The notes: generated by a model not told the origin, from the letters alone. A DNA stretch of 34,114 nucleotides from an uncultured bacterium (GCA_934875675.1 CAKXIK010000011.1:16638-50751); one strand, 5' to 3'; shown: positions 8,203 through 16,324, numbered from the stretch's first letter. Translations and numbers: made by a program.

Positions 8203-9303
8203 ATGGGAGTACAGGATAAGAAGACCGTTATTAAAGAACTGACCGAACTGGGTAAATCCAAAGGTCAGTTGAGTACAAAAGAGATTTTGGATGCAATTGG
8301 CGAGCTCGATTTTGATGTGGAACAAATTGAAAAATTTTATGATTCGCTGGAAAGCCAGGGCGTTGAAATTGTGGAGGATTTTGGCGATGTGCCGAATCTT
8401 GACGATCTGGAATTTGCGCTTGACCTTTCAGGCGATGCAGCAGAAGAAGATGACGCAGCGGCAACAGAAACCATCGCAATTGACGACCCTGTCAAGGTTT
8501 ATCTCAAGGAAATCGGCCGTGTGCCGCTGCTGACGCCGGAAGAGGAAATCGATCTTGCTATCCGTATTTCGGATGGTGATGAAGCGGCGAAAAAGCGCCT
8601 TTCGGAAGCAAACCTTCGTTTGGTGGTCTCCATTGCAAAACGTTACTTGGGCCGCGGAATGCAGTTTCTCGACCTGATTCAGGAGGGAAACCTGGGGCTG
8701 ATCAAAGCGGTTGAAAAATTTGATTACACCAAGGGATTTAAATTTTCCACCTACGCAACCTGGTGGATTCGTCAGGCAATCACCCGTGCAATTGCGGATC
8801 AGGCAAGAACCATCCGCATTCCGGTGCATATGGTTGAAACAATCAACAAGGTGAAAAAAGTCAGCTCTCAGCTGCTGCACACCACCGGTCATGAGCCTTC
8901 CGCCGATGACATTGCCGACGAGTTGGACCTGCCGGTGGAAAAGGTGCGGGAGATTATGCGTGTGGCGCAGGAACCCGTTTCGCTGGAAACACCAATCGGC
9001 GAAGAGGAAGACAGCCATCTCGGTGATTTTATTCCCGATGATGAAGCTCCCGCACCTGCCGATGCGGCATCTCACACACTGCTCAAGGAACAACTGACCG
9101 AGGTGCTCAGCACATTGACTCCGCGTGAAGAAAAAGTGCTCAGTCTGCGTTTTGGGCTGGAGGACGGTCGTTCCCGCACGCTGGAGGAGGTTGGCCGCGA
9201 ATTTAAGGTAACTCGCGAGCGGATTCGCCAAATTGAAGCGAAAGCCCTTCGCAAGCTTCGCCATCCAAGCCGCAGTAAAAAACTCAAGGATTTTCTGGAT
9301 TAA
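8203..9303 (+). CDS. rpoD: RNA polymerase primary sigma factor (RpoD/SigA)
   Basis: This is the 366-residue housekeeping sigma-70. Region 1.1 (about residues 1-85) is acidic. Region 1.2 begins at DPVKVYLKEIGR. Region 2 contains the core-binding and -10-recognition helices (ANLRLVVSIAKRYLGRG, STYATWWIRQAITRAI). Region 3 includes HMVETINKV, and region 4.2 ends with the helix-turn-helix VTRERIRQIEAKALRKLRH, which reads the -35 element. Length and order are those of a group 1 sigma. The start ATG at 8203 follows a GAAAGGATG-type site. It lies 50 bases after dnaG. The promoters seen in this window (TTGnnn-17-TATAAT, often with an extended -10) fit this sigma. Confidence 0.97.
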   Translation: MGVQDKKTVIKELTELGKSKGQLSTKEILDAIGELDFDVEQIEKFYDSLESQGVEIVEDFGDVPNLDDLEFALDLSGDAAEEDDAAATETIAIDDPVKVYLKEIGRVPLLTPEEEIDLAIRISDGDEAAKKRLSEANLRLVVSIAKRYLGRGMQFLDLIQEGNLGLIKAVEKFDYTKGFKFSTYATWWIRQAITRAIADQARTIRIPVHMVETINKVKKVSSQLLHTTGHEPSADDIADELDLPVEKVREIMRVAQEPVSLETPIGEEEDSHLGDFIPDDEAPAPADAASHTLLKEQLTEVLSTLTPREEKVLSLRFGLEDGRSRTLEEVGREFKVTRERIRQIEAKALRKLRHPSRSKKLKDFLD

Positions 9304-9366
9304 TCCGCAAAGATGGTTTCCGAGAAATTTGGAACGGGAACCTCAGAAATTAAAGAGGATGATTTC

Positions 9367-9795
9367 ATGCATATCACACTGGAAGCCGATTACGCGGTTC
9401 GTATGGTGGAGCTTTTGGCGGCCATGCAGATCAGGCTGGACGCAGGAAAAATTGCAGAAGAAACCAATGTGCCGCAGCGCTTTTGTCTTAAAATTCTGCG
9501 CAATCTGGTTGCAGCCGGAATCGTGAAGAGCTATAAGGGCTCCCGCGGGGGCTATGAACTTGCTGCATCCCCAGAGCAGATTACGTTGCGTCAGGTCATT
9601 GAAGCAGTGGAGGGACCCTATCAGATCAGCCGCTGTGTGGGCAAAGAGCACGATTGCGCCGGCTCGTGTTCCCGCGAGTTTGTATGCGATTGCCGGTTTC
9701 AGAAAGTTTACCGTGATATTTCACAAATGGTGCGCGAAAAGCTGGATTCTGTCACCTTTGCGCAACCGTCAATACTTAATCGTAAAGAAAAATAA
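9367..9795 (+). CDS. Rrf2/IscR-family transcriptional regulator with Cys cluster
   Basis: This 142-residue protein has the Rrf2 winged-helix fold: MHITLEADYAVRMVELLA, then the recognition helix NVPQRFCLKILRNL and the wing KGSRGGYELA. The usual cysteine segment of Rrf2 sensors is expanded to five Cys (90, 97, 101, 107 and 109). This makes an iron-sulfur or redox-sensing role plausible, but the family also senses other signals. The start is ATG 9367, with AGAGG about 8 bases upstream; the longer reading from 9313 has no ribosome site. It follows rpoD by 63 bases and precedes a glycosidase gene by 16 bases. No isc/suf genes are in view, so the target is not evident from context. Confidence 0.88.
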   Translation: MHITLEADYAVRMVELLAAMQIRLDAGKIAEETNVPQRFCLKILRNLVAAGIVKSYKGSRGGYELAASPEQITLRQVIEAVEGPYQISRCVGKEHDCAGSCSREFVCDCRFQKVYRDISQMVREKLDSVTFAQPSILNRKEK

Positions 9796-9811
9796 ATTAA
9801 GGATGATTGCT

Positions 9812-11755
9812 TTGATACAACAGTTTCAGGATTGTTATGCAAGCTTCAAAGACGACTGTCTGACAATTAGGAACGCGCAGTTGGAGCGCAGCTTCTGTTT
9901 TGCAAACGGAGCTCTGCTTCCCGGAGAATGGATTGACAAAGCAAGCGGAAAGACGGCAACCAGGCAGCCATCAACGGCGCTCTGGCTGCCGTTTGGCGCA
10001 TTTGAGCAGATTTCCGCCTGTGCAAAGCAAGAAGACTGCGGAGGACTCAGCAGTCCTTTTTTGGCAGTTACGGTAACAATGGAAAACCCCGCCGCAAAGC
10101 AGATACTGCGGTTGGAAGTGTTTCCTACGCTGCCTTTCTGCTCGTCACGCCTTTCTGTGCAGCCCAAAACAGGTGCTGCAGCGGATAGTATGCACAACGG
10201 TGATAAGTTGGAAAGTCTTGCGCTGACAGATGCGCACTGCAGCGTGACGACGATGGAGTTATTCGATAAAACCGATCGGCATGATACACTGATTAAAACC
10301 ATGCAGGATTCTCCGTATCCGGCAACGGAAAACAAGTATCGCGGGGACATCTTTTTGATTCAACCCGCTGCAGATTCGTCTGCGATCCTTCTGGCAAAGG
10401 ATGCTCCTGTCGGGACGTCTCATTTGTGCCGTCCCGAGTATGACCTTGAGATTGCAAAGAATCAGGTGGCTTTGTGTGGAAGCGGTGTTGATTTCTCAGC
10501 ACTCAAACCGGGAGAGGAAACGGAGTATTACGGCGCAACGGTTGGAATCGGTGCTGCTGCAGATCTTTTGAAGGAATATAAGCGCTTGCTGCGCTGCCGG
10601 AGAAAGGGCGAAGGACATCTGTTTACCATGGCAAACACATGGGGCGACCGCAATTGCGAAAAGTCGCTCTGTGAAAATTTTTTGAGTGAGGAACTCAAAG
10701 CAGCCGGGCAAATTGGCATTGATGTGTTGCAAATTGATGATGGCTGGGAAACCGGAGCCATCACAGACCCCGAAAATTATATGGATCATGTTTGGGAAGG
10801 CTATCACAGTGCAGCAGAAAATTACTGGAGTGTTGATGCAACCCGTTTTCCGCAGGGGCTGCAGCCGGTTGCGGACGAAGCAAAGCGACGCGGTGTTTCA
10901 CTGGGACTTTGGTTTTCACCGGATTCTGCCGATGATTTTGCGAATTGGCGTGCGGATGCAAAAATTTTGGGAGAGTTTCATCAAAGCTATGGAATTCGTT
11001 ATTTTAAGCTCGACGGTGTCAATGTCCGCTCCAAAACAGGAGACCGAAACTTTTCTTTGCTGATGGAAGCGGTGAACCGCGAGGGCGCTTCCCTGCAGCT
11101 GGATGTGACCGCCGGTGACCGCTTTGGCTACCATTATAAGCCGCAGTATGGGGTGCTCTTTGTCGAAAACCGGTACTCCGACTGGGGGAATTATTTTCCA
11201 TACCGCACACTGCGCAATCTTTGGATGCTCAGCCGTGTGCTGCCGGCGTGCTCAATGCAGTTTGAGGTGCTTAACCCACGCAGAAATCCCGAACCGTATG
11301 CGGACGATGTGTTTGCGCCGCAAGCGTATGAAATGGATTACTTGTTTGCAACGGTTATGGTGGCAAACCCGCTGCTTTGGTGCGAACTGAGTCATCTGGA
11401 GGCAAAGGATTCCGCTGCTCTGCAGGTGATCGTTGCGGCTTGGCGTCCGCACAGCAGAGCGCTTTTTGAATCGGATGTTTTGCCGGTCGGCGAGGAACCG
11501 AACGGACGGAGCTGCACCGGATTCTGGGCATGCCGCAGCGATAGTGAAGGCTATTTTGTGTTTTTAAGGGAGAAAAACGAACGATCAACCGCACGGTATC
11601 AAATTCCGCCGTTGACGGGAAAAAGGCTGCAGATAGAACTCATTGCAGCAAACGGAGCGGGTGAAGTGCAAAGTGATGTTTCATCCGACGGAATCGTGAC
11701 GGTTCATTTTTCTCGCCCGAATCAATACTTGTTTGTGCGGTATCGGACAAAATAG
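9812..11755 (+). CDS. GH36-like alpha-galactosidase (melibiase-type) protein
   Basis: This protein of about 647 residues has the GH36 layout: an N-terminal beta-sandwich (to about residue 260), a TIM barrel and a C-terminal beta domain. Barrel markers are VLQIDDGWE (near residue 305), VSLGLWFSP and RYFKLDG (near 400), where the Asp after Lys-Leu is the expected nucleophile. VENRYSDWGNYFP (near 455) may carry the acid/base Asp. These motifs are the divergent type rather than the classic KWDMNR form, so substrate specificity is uncertain. No signal peptide is seen, so it is probably cytoplasmic. TTG 9812 is preferred because AAGGATG lies 6 bases upstream; ATG 9803 overlaps that site. The pepT gene follows after 17 bases. 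Confidence 0.78.
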   Translation: MIQQFQDCYASFKDDCLTIRNAQLERSFCFANGALLPGEWIDKASGKTATRQPSTALWLPFGAFEQISACAKQEDCGGLSSPFLAVTVTMENPAAKQILRLEVFPTLPFCSSRLSVQPKTGAAADSMHNGDKLESLALTDAHCSVTTMELFDKTDRHDTLIKTMQDSPYPATENKYRGDIFLIQPAADSSAILLAKDAPVGTSHLCRPEYDLEIAKNQVALCGSGVDFSALKPGEETEYYGATVGIGAAADLLKEYKRLLRCRRKGEGHLFTMANTWGDRNCEKSLCENFLSEELKAAGQIGIDVLQIDDGWETGAITDPENYMDHVWEGYHSAAENYWSVDATRFPQGLQPVADEAKRRGVSLGLWFSPDSADDFANWRADAKILGEFHQSYGIRYFKLDGVNVRSKTGDRNFSLLMEAVNREGASLQLDVTAGDRFGYHYKPQYGVLFVENRYSDWGNYFPYRTLRNLWMLSRVLPACSMQFEVLNPRRNPEPYADDVFAPQAYEMDYLFATVMVANPLLWCELSHLEAKDSAALQVIVAAWRPHSRALFESDVLPVGEEPNGRSCTGFWACRSDSEGYFVFLREKNERSTARYQIPPLTGKRLQIELIAANGAGEVQSDVSSDGIVTVHFSRPNQYLFVRYRTK

Positions 11756-11772
11756 AAGGGAGAAAGATTCAG

Positions 11773-12990
11773 ATGAGAACAGAAGAAATCTTTTTGCATT
11801 TGGTCAGCTTTGGAACCCAATCAGACGAAAGCTCACAATCGGTGCCATCTACCCCGGGACAGAGAGTTTTTGCCCAGGAACTGGTGCGCATGATGAAACA
11901 GATGGGGATTGCGGATGCGCAGATGGATCCGTTTGGCTATGTTTATGGCAGCATCCCGGCAACGGACGGGGTTTGTGCGCCCAATATCGGACTGATTGCG
12001 CATATGGATACGGCAACGGAGCTTTCCGGCGAAAATATCAAGCCGCGAGTTGTTGCTGATTATGATGGCGGGGACGTTGTGCTCAATGAGACGCTGGGAA
12101 TTGTGCTGAGGCCGGAGCAATTTCCGAATATGAAAAAATTTATCGGGGAACGGTTGATTGTGACAGATGGTACTACCCTGCTGGGTGCAGATGACAAAGC
12201 CGGAGTTGCCGAAATTCTGGCTGCTGCGGAAGAACTGCTGCAGAACAATTGTCCCCATGGTGCCGTGAAGATTGCCTTTACGCCGGATGAAGAGATCGGC
12301 CGTGGTGCGGATCATTTTGATGTTGCCGGATTCGGTGCGGATTTTGCCTATACGGTGGATGGCAGTATGGTAGGAGAATTAGAATATGAAAATTTCAATG
12401 CTGCCTCGGCGGCGGTGACGGTACATGGTGAGAACATTCACCCCGGTTCTGCCAAAAATCAGATGAAAAACTCGCTTCATATTGCCATGGAATTCGATTC
12501 GCTTCTGCCAAAACATGAAACGCCGGTTGCTACCGAAGGCTATGAAGGATTTTTTCACTTGGGAGAAATGCACGGTGAGGTGGAACAGACAACGCTGGAA
12601 TATCTGCTGCGCGATTTTTCGAAGGATGGAATGGAACGCCGAAAACAGCTGATGAACGCCGCGGCACGGTTCCTCAATGAAAAATACGGTGCCGGTACGG
12701 TGGAGGTAACACTCACCGACAGCTATTTCAACATGAAAGAGCAGCTGTTGCCGCATCCCCAAATCATAGAGCTGGCGCAGAATGCAATGCGTGCGGTGGG
12801 TGTGGAACCAAAGATAATCCCGATTCGCGGCGGAACGGATGGGTCAAAGCTTTCGTTCATGGGATTGCCGTGCCCGAATCTATGCACCGGCGGTCAGAAC
12901 GGTCACGGCCGGTATGAATTTACGGTCACAGAGGAAATGGAAAAGGTGAAAGAAATTCTTCTCAGTATTTTGGCGCTGGCAGCAAAATAA
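11773..12990 (+). CDS. pepT: tripeptide aminopeptidase (peptidase T)
   Basis: This 405-residue M20B di-zinc peptidase removes the N-terminal residue from tripeptides in the cytoplasm. Active-site landmarks in order are GLIAHMDTATE (His77, Asp79), LLGADDKAGVA (Asp140), FTPDEEIGRGADH (catalytic Glu173 with Glu174), VDGSMVGE, the dimerisation-domain motif HPGSAKNQM and the distal IRGGTDGSKLSFMG. Length matches the family (about 405-410). The ATG is preceded by GAAGGGAGAAAG and lies 17 bases after the glycosidase stop, suggesting cotranscription. A strong terminator follows. Confidence 0.95.
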   Translation: MRTEEIFLHLVSFGTQSDESSQSVPSTPGQRVFAQELVRMMKQMGIADAQMDPFGYVYGSIPATDGVCAPNIGLIAHMDTATELSGENIKPRVVADYDGGDVVLNETLGIVLRPEQFPNMKKFIGERLIVTDGTTLLGADDKAGVAEILAAAEELLQNNCPHGAVKIAFTPDEEIGRGADHFDVAGFGADFAYTVDGSMVGELEYENFNAASAAVTVHGENIHPGSAKNQMKNSLHIAMEFDSLLPKHETPVATEGYEGFFHLGEMHGEVEQTTLEYLLRDFSKDGMERRKQLMNAAARFLNEKYGAGTVEVTLTDSYFNMKEQLLPHPQIIELAQNAMRAVGVEPKIIPIRGGTDGSKLSFMGLPCPNLCTGGQNGHGRYEFTVTEEMEKVKEILLSILALAAK

Positions 12991-13047
12991 ATTGCGCTAA
13001 AAATATAGATGCGGACCACAATTTTCCTTCTTTATTTGCAAGACATT

Positions 13048-13094
13048 AAAACCTCGCACAAACCGTTTGCTGAGCGGTTTGTGCGAGGTTTTTT
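13048..13094. terminator. bidirectional terminator between pepT and mntR-like gene
   Basis: A perfect 18-bp stem (13048-13065 with 13075-13092) has a 9-base loop. The left arm begins AAAACCTCGC and the right arm ends GAGGTTTT, with further T on the + side. A-runs on one side and T-runs on the other let it serve both converging genes, pepT (+) and the metal regulator (-). Confidence 0.93.
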
Positions 13095-13108
13095 CATGAG
13101 GAGTTTTA

Positions 13109-13579
13109 TTACTCCGGCAAGGAATCTTTGTTCGCTGCGGAGGCAGACCAATCGTTCTGTTCCATGAAACCGGATAAGGCCTCCAAATGACAAACGGTTT
13201 CTTCGGGTAAACAGTGTTCCACCTGTTCGGCGAGATCGAGTGCATGTTTTTTATCACCGAGCGCATGAAAAAAGCGAACCAGAACCAAGTGGCGGTGTAA
13301 GAGCCATTCTCCGCGCCGCGAACCCTCTGCAGTCAGGCGGATTACGCCGTATTTTTCAAATTCGACCAAACCGTTTTCCCGCAGTACGGAAACCATCTTA
13401 GAGGAAGAAGAAGGTGTCACATTCAGCTGAGCGGCAAGTTCATTCACGCGTGCAAACCCCTCTTCAGCGGAAAGCCGGAAAATCATCTCCAAATAGTCCT
13501 CCATGGATTCTGTCAAGGGGTTGTGGTTTTTACTGCGGTAACCGGCCGGGGTGTAAAAGTCGCTGCCCTTTGGCTGCAT
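13109..13579 (-). CDS. MntR/DtxR-family metal-dependent regulator
   Basis: This 156-residue protein has an N-terminal winged helix (NELAAQLNVTPSSSSKMVSVLRENGLVEFEKYG) and a metal-binding dimerisation domain. It lacks the C-terminal SH3-like domain of DtxR/IdeR. The ligand pattern matches B. subtilis MntR: SMEDYLEMI (Asp, Glu), LLHRHLVL (His), and AEQVEHC (Glu-x-x-Glu-His). In DtxR the first Glu of the last motif is a Cys. The start is ATG at 13579, 7 bases after GGGAGG; the adjacent GTG at 13582 is closer than usual. It is divergent from feoA, so control of ferrous iron uptake is the natural inference, despite the manganese-type ligands. Confidence 0.9.
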   Translation of the reverse strand: MQPKGSDFYTPAGYRSKNHNPLTESMEDYLEMIFRLSAEEGFARVNELAAQLNVTPSSSSKMVSVLRENGLVEFEKYGVIRLTAEGSRRGEWLLHRHLVLVRFFHALGDKKHALDLAEQVEHCLPEETVCHLEALSGFMEQNDWSASAANKDSLPE

Positions 13580-13606
13580 CACAAAACCTCCCTTCCGTTT
13601 TTAAAA

Positions 13607-13625
13607 AATTGTATCAATCACAATT
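13607..13625. promoter_or_regulatory. inverted repeat over the mntR-like promoter -10
   Basis: AATTGT (13607-13612) and ACAATT (13620-13625) form a 6-7-6 inverted repeat of 19 bases, the size of a DtxR-family box. On the minus strand TGATACAAT (reading from about 13616 to 13608) is an extended -10, so the repeat overlaps the likely promoter of the regulator gene. Autoregulation is inferred; the sequence does not match a consensus I can state with certainty. Confidence 0.45.
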
Positions 13626-13664
13626 CTGACGCATATGTTGGAGCAAGGAAACAAGATTGGAGCG

Positions 13665-13686
13665 GATAAACACCGCTTGGTTTATC
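13665..13686. promoter_or_regulatory. inverted repeat upstream of feoA, candidate operator
   Basis: GATAAAC (13665-13671) and GTTTATC (13680-13686) are perfect inverted arms around 8 bases, 22 bases before the feoA ATG. A TTGGAG hexamer at 13657-13662 could be a -35, but no well-spaced -10 is seen. Position and symmetry fit an operator for the divergent metal regulator; an RNA hairpin in the feoA leader is the alternative. Confidence 0.5.
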
Positions 13687-13708
13687 ATATTGAGGGAGGA
13701 TTCCGGAT

Positions 13709-13960
13709 ATGAATGAAAATACGATTCCGTTGAATCGATTATATGAAGGCGAATGGGCACGCGTGGAGGCGCTTGATCCCAAATGTGCAATGAGGAGAAG
13801 ACTGCAGGACATTGGCTTGATTGAAGGAACGCGCGTGGAATGCCTGCAAAAAAGCCCGTCGGGGGATCCGGTGGCATACCTGATTCGTGGTGCAGTCATC
13901 GCGCTGCGTGCAGAGGATTCCGAAAAAATTTTGGTGTGCAACAGTCATAATTTTTCGTAA
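13709..13960 (+). CDS. feoA: ferrous iron transport protein A
   Basis: This 83-residue protein has an SH3-like FeoA fold: GEWARVEALDPKCAMRRRLQDIGLIEGTRVECLQKSPSGDPVAYLIRGAVIALR. The MRRRLQDIGLIEGT and GDPVAYLIRG segments are the family signatures. FeoA is a small cytoplasmic partner of FeoB, needed for ferrous iron uptake. The ATG is preceded by GAGGGAGGATTCC. feoB follows on the same strand after an unusually long gap of 135 bases. Confidence 0.94.
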   Translation: MNENTIPLNRLYEGEWARVEALDPKCAMRRRLQDIGLIEGTRVECLQKSPSGDPVAYLIRGAVIALRAEDSEKILVCNSHNFS

Positions 13961-14040
13961 CACATTGAAGAAGGAAAGTACTTTTATCAGGTTTCTGCAA
14001 ATTATAACTCAGAATTTGTATCAGGCTATGCAATGAATTC

Positions 14041-14076
14041 GTCCGCCTGCGTCTTTGCCGGCGGACACATTTTTGC
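14041..14076 (+). other. hairpin with T-run between feoA and feoB
   Basis: GTCCGCC (14041-14047) pairs perfectly with GGCGGAC (14060-14066) around a 12-base loop and is followed within 3 bases by ATTTTTGC. It lies 15-20 bases before the feoB ribosome site. It looks like a weak intrinsic terminator or an attenuator that would lower feoB relative to feoA, but could be an mRNA processing or stability hairpin. Confidence 0.45.
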
Positions 14077-14095
14077 TCAAAGGGGGAAACGAGAA

Positions 14096-16222
14096 GTGGG
14101 ATTGACTGCAAGCGCGACAGGGCTTGGCGCGTTGGACAGCGGACTGAAAATTCACAAGGAACAGCCCGACGACCGTGTAATTGCGTTGGCCGGGAATCCA
14201 AATGTGGGAAAAAGCACGGTGTTTAACAGCCTGACCGGAATGAATCAGCACACAGGAAATTGGCCGGGGAAAACGGTCAGCAATGCGCAGGGGCGCTGCG
14301 AGCGGGAAGGCAAAGGGTTTGTTCTGGTTGACCTGCCGGGAACGTATTCATTGCTGTCCCATTCCGAGGAGGAAACCGTTGCGCGGGATTTTGTCTGTTT
14401 CGGCGGTGCGGATGGTGCTGCGGTGGTGTGCGATGCAACCTGTCTGGAACGGAACATGAACCTTGTGCTTCAGGTTCTGGAAATTACGCCGAATACCATT
14501 GTGTGCGTAAACCTGATTGATGAGGCGAAAAAAAAAGGAATTCGAATTGATTCGGAATTACTTTCCGAAAAGCTGGGGGTGCCTGTGATTTTAACCGCCG
14601 CGCGGCAGGGAACCGGATTGCCTGAGTTGACGGCTGCTTTTGCAGAATTGCCCCAGACAAAACCAGTTCACAGAACACGTTATCTGCGGGCAATTGAAGA
14701 AGCACTCGATTTTTTGCAGCCTGCCGTTGAACCGCTGCTGGATGGAAAGCTTTCTCCGCGTTGGATTTCGCTGCGGTTGTTGGAAAATGAACCTTCTCTG
14801 CTGGATTCGCTTGCAGCATACCTTGGATTTCGTCTGGAGGAGGTACAGGAGCTTACGCTGACACTGCAGAAGGCAAGGGAACAGTTGTTTACAGGAGGAT
14901 ATACCGAAGAAAAGCTGCGTGATAACATTGTTTCCTGTCTGGTGCTGGATGCGGAAGATCTTTGCGGTGATTGCATTGCATTTGATCGTGTGAATTACGC
15001 AGCGCGGGATCGGAAAATTGACCGGATTCTGACCGGAAAGTGGACCGGAGTCCCCATCATGATCCTGATGCTGTTGGGAATTTTCTGGCTGACGATTGTC
15101 GGAGCAAACTATCCGTCAGAGCTACTTTCCACGGGACTTTTCTGGCTTGGAGACCGCCTCCGGGAACTGATGACTTGGCTTTGTGCACCGGAATGGCTTT
15201 CCGGCTTGCTGGTGGACGGCGTTTACCGCGTTCTAGCGTGGGTCGTTTCCGTGATGCTGCCGCCGATGGCAATCTTTTTTCCGTTGTTTACCCTGCTGGA
15301 GGACCTTGGCTATCTGCCGCGCGTTGCGTTTAACCTTGACCGCGGCTTTCACAAGGCAAATGCCTGCGGTAAACAGGCACTCACTATGTGCATGGGATTT
15401 GGCTGCAATGCTGCCGGAGTGGTTGGCTGCCGGATTATTGATTCGCCGCGTGAACGGCTGATTGCGATGCTGACGAATAATTTTGTGCCGTGCAATGGTC
15501 GTTTCCCAACGATGATTGCCATTATCAGCATCTTTTTCAATGCAACCGGCGGTACGCTGGTTTCGGCGATGATTCTGACGGGTGTAATTTTGCTTGGCAT
15601 TGTAAGCACGCTTTTGATATCCTGGATGCTTTCTAAAACCGTGCTGCGGGGTCAGGCATCGTCGTTTACACTGGAATTGCCTCCATACCGCAAACCGCAG
15701 ATCGGCCGTGTGATAGTCCGTTCTATCTGTGACCGAACGCTCTTTGTGCTGGGGCGTGCTGCTGCGGTGGCAGCACCGGCGGGAGCACTCATTTGGGTAC
15801 TGGCGAACGTGACCTCCGGTGGGCAGACGCTGCTTGCCATCTGTTCCGGTGCTCTTGACCCGTTTGCGCGTTGGCTTGGTATGGACGGTGTTTTGCTGCT
15901 TGCGTTTATTCTCGGATTCCCGGCAAATGAAATCGTGATTCCGATTGCAATTATGGCATATCTTTCCCAAGGAACCATTCTTTCTTTGGATAATGCCCAG
16001 ATGCATGAGCTCTTTGTTGCAAATGGATGGACGTGGCTTACGGCGCTTTCCACACTCCTTTTTTCGCTGATGCACTGGCCTTGTTCCACCACTTGCCTGA
16101 CCATTCGCAAGGAAAGCGGAAGCTGGAAATGGACGCTTGCTGCGGTTGCTATTCCAACCGTTTGCGGAATGGCACTCTGCTTTGTCGTTACGCTGGTGGC
16201 AAGACTGCTCGGTGCAGCATAA
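14096..16222 (+). CDS. feoB: ferrous iron transporter FeoB
   Basis: This 708-residue membrane transporter has an N-terminal G domain. G motifs are GNPNVGKST (residues 33-41), DLPGTYSL (G3) and NLIDE (G4). The G domain is followed by a helical GDI-like region and then the polytopic membrane part from about residue 310. The Gate motifs MGFGCNAAGVVGC and NNFVPCNGRFP contain the conserved cysteines. The start is GTG 14096 (MGLTASATG), with AGGGGG about 9 bases upstream; the longer reading from ATG 14033 would translate the intergenic hairpin and has no ribosome site. It imports Fe(II) across the cytoplasmic membrane with FeoA. No feoC is seen. Confidence 0.96.
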   Translation: MGLTASATGLGALDSGLKIHKEQPDDRVIALAGNPNVGKSTVFNSLTGMNQHTGNWPGKTVSNAQGRCEREGKGFVLVDLPGTYSLLSHSEEETVARDFVCFGGADGAAVVCDATCLERNMNLVLQVLEITPNTIVCVNLIDEAKKKGIRIDSELLSEKLGVPVILTAARQGTGLPELTAAFAELPQTKPVHRTRYLRAIEEALDFLQPAVEPLLDGKLSPRWISLRLLENEPSLLDSLAAYLGFRLEEVQELTLTLQKAREQLFTGGYTEEKLRDNIVSCLVLDAEDLCGDCIAFDRVNYAARDRKIDRILTGKWTGVPIMILMLLGIFWLTIVGANYPSELLSTGLFWLGDRLRELMTWLCAPEWLSGLLVDGVYRVLAWVVSVMLPPMAIFFPLFTLLEDLGYLPRVAFNLDRGFHKANACGKQALTMCMGFGCNAAGVVGCRIIDSPRERLIAMLTNNFVPCNGRFPTMIAIISIFFNATGGTLVSAMILTGVILLGIVSTLLISWMLSKTVLRGQASSFTLELPPYRKPQIGRVIVRSICDRTLFVLGRAAAVAAPAGALIWVLANVTSGGQTLLAICSGALDPFARWLGMDGVLLLAFILGFPANEIVIPIAIMAYLSQGTILSLDNAQMHELFVANGWTWLTALSTLLFSLMHWPCSTTCLTIRKESGSWKWTLAAVAIPTVCGMALCFVVTLVARLLGAA

Positions 16223-16262
16223 CCTGAAAATGCGTAATAAAAATTAAAAAAGTATAAAAAGA

Positions 16263-16324
16263 AAAAGCACAACATAAGGGGTTGGCGAATCATTGGTTCG
16301 CTTGATGCCTCAGGTTGTGCTTTT
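16263..16324. terminator. bidirectional terminator between feoB and DUF1836-type gene
   Basis: AAAAGCACAAC (16263-16273) pairs perfectly with GTTGTGCTTTT (16314-16324). An inner stem GCGAA/TTCGC lies in the apical region. The run CTTTTCTTAATT follows on the + side and A-rich sequence on the other, so it can end feoB (+) and the converging gene (-). Confidence 0.82.

Noticed and set aside
9554..9811. Long upstream extension of the GH36-like frame
   Set aside because: It overlaps the Rrf2-type gene in another frame; the family N-terminus and ribosome site are at 9803-9812.
14033..14095. N-terminal extension of feoB from ATG 14033
   Set aside because: It would read through the intergenic hairpin, lacks a ribosome site, and the conserved FeoB N-terminus begins at GTG 14096.
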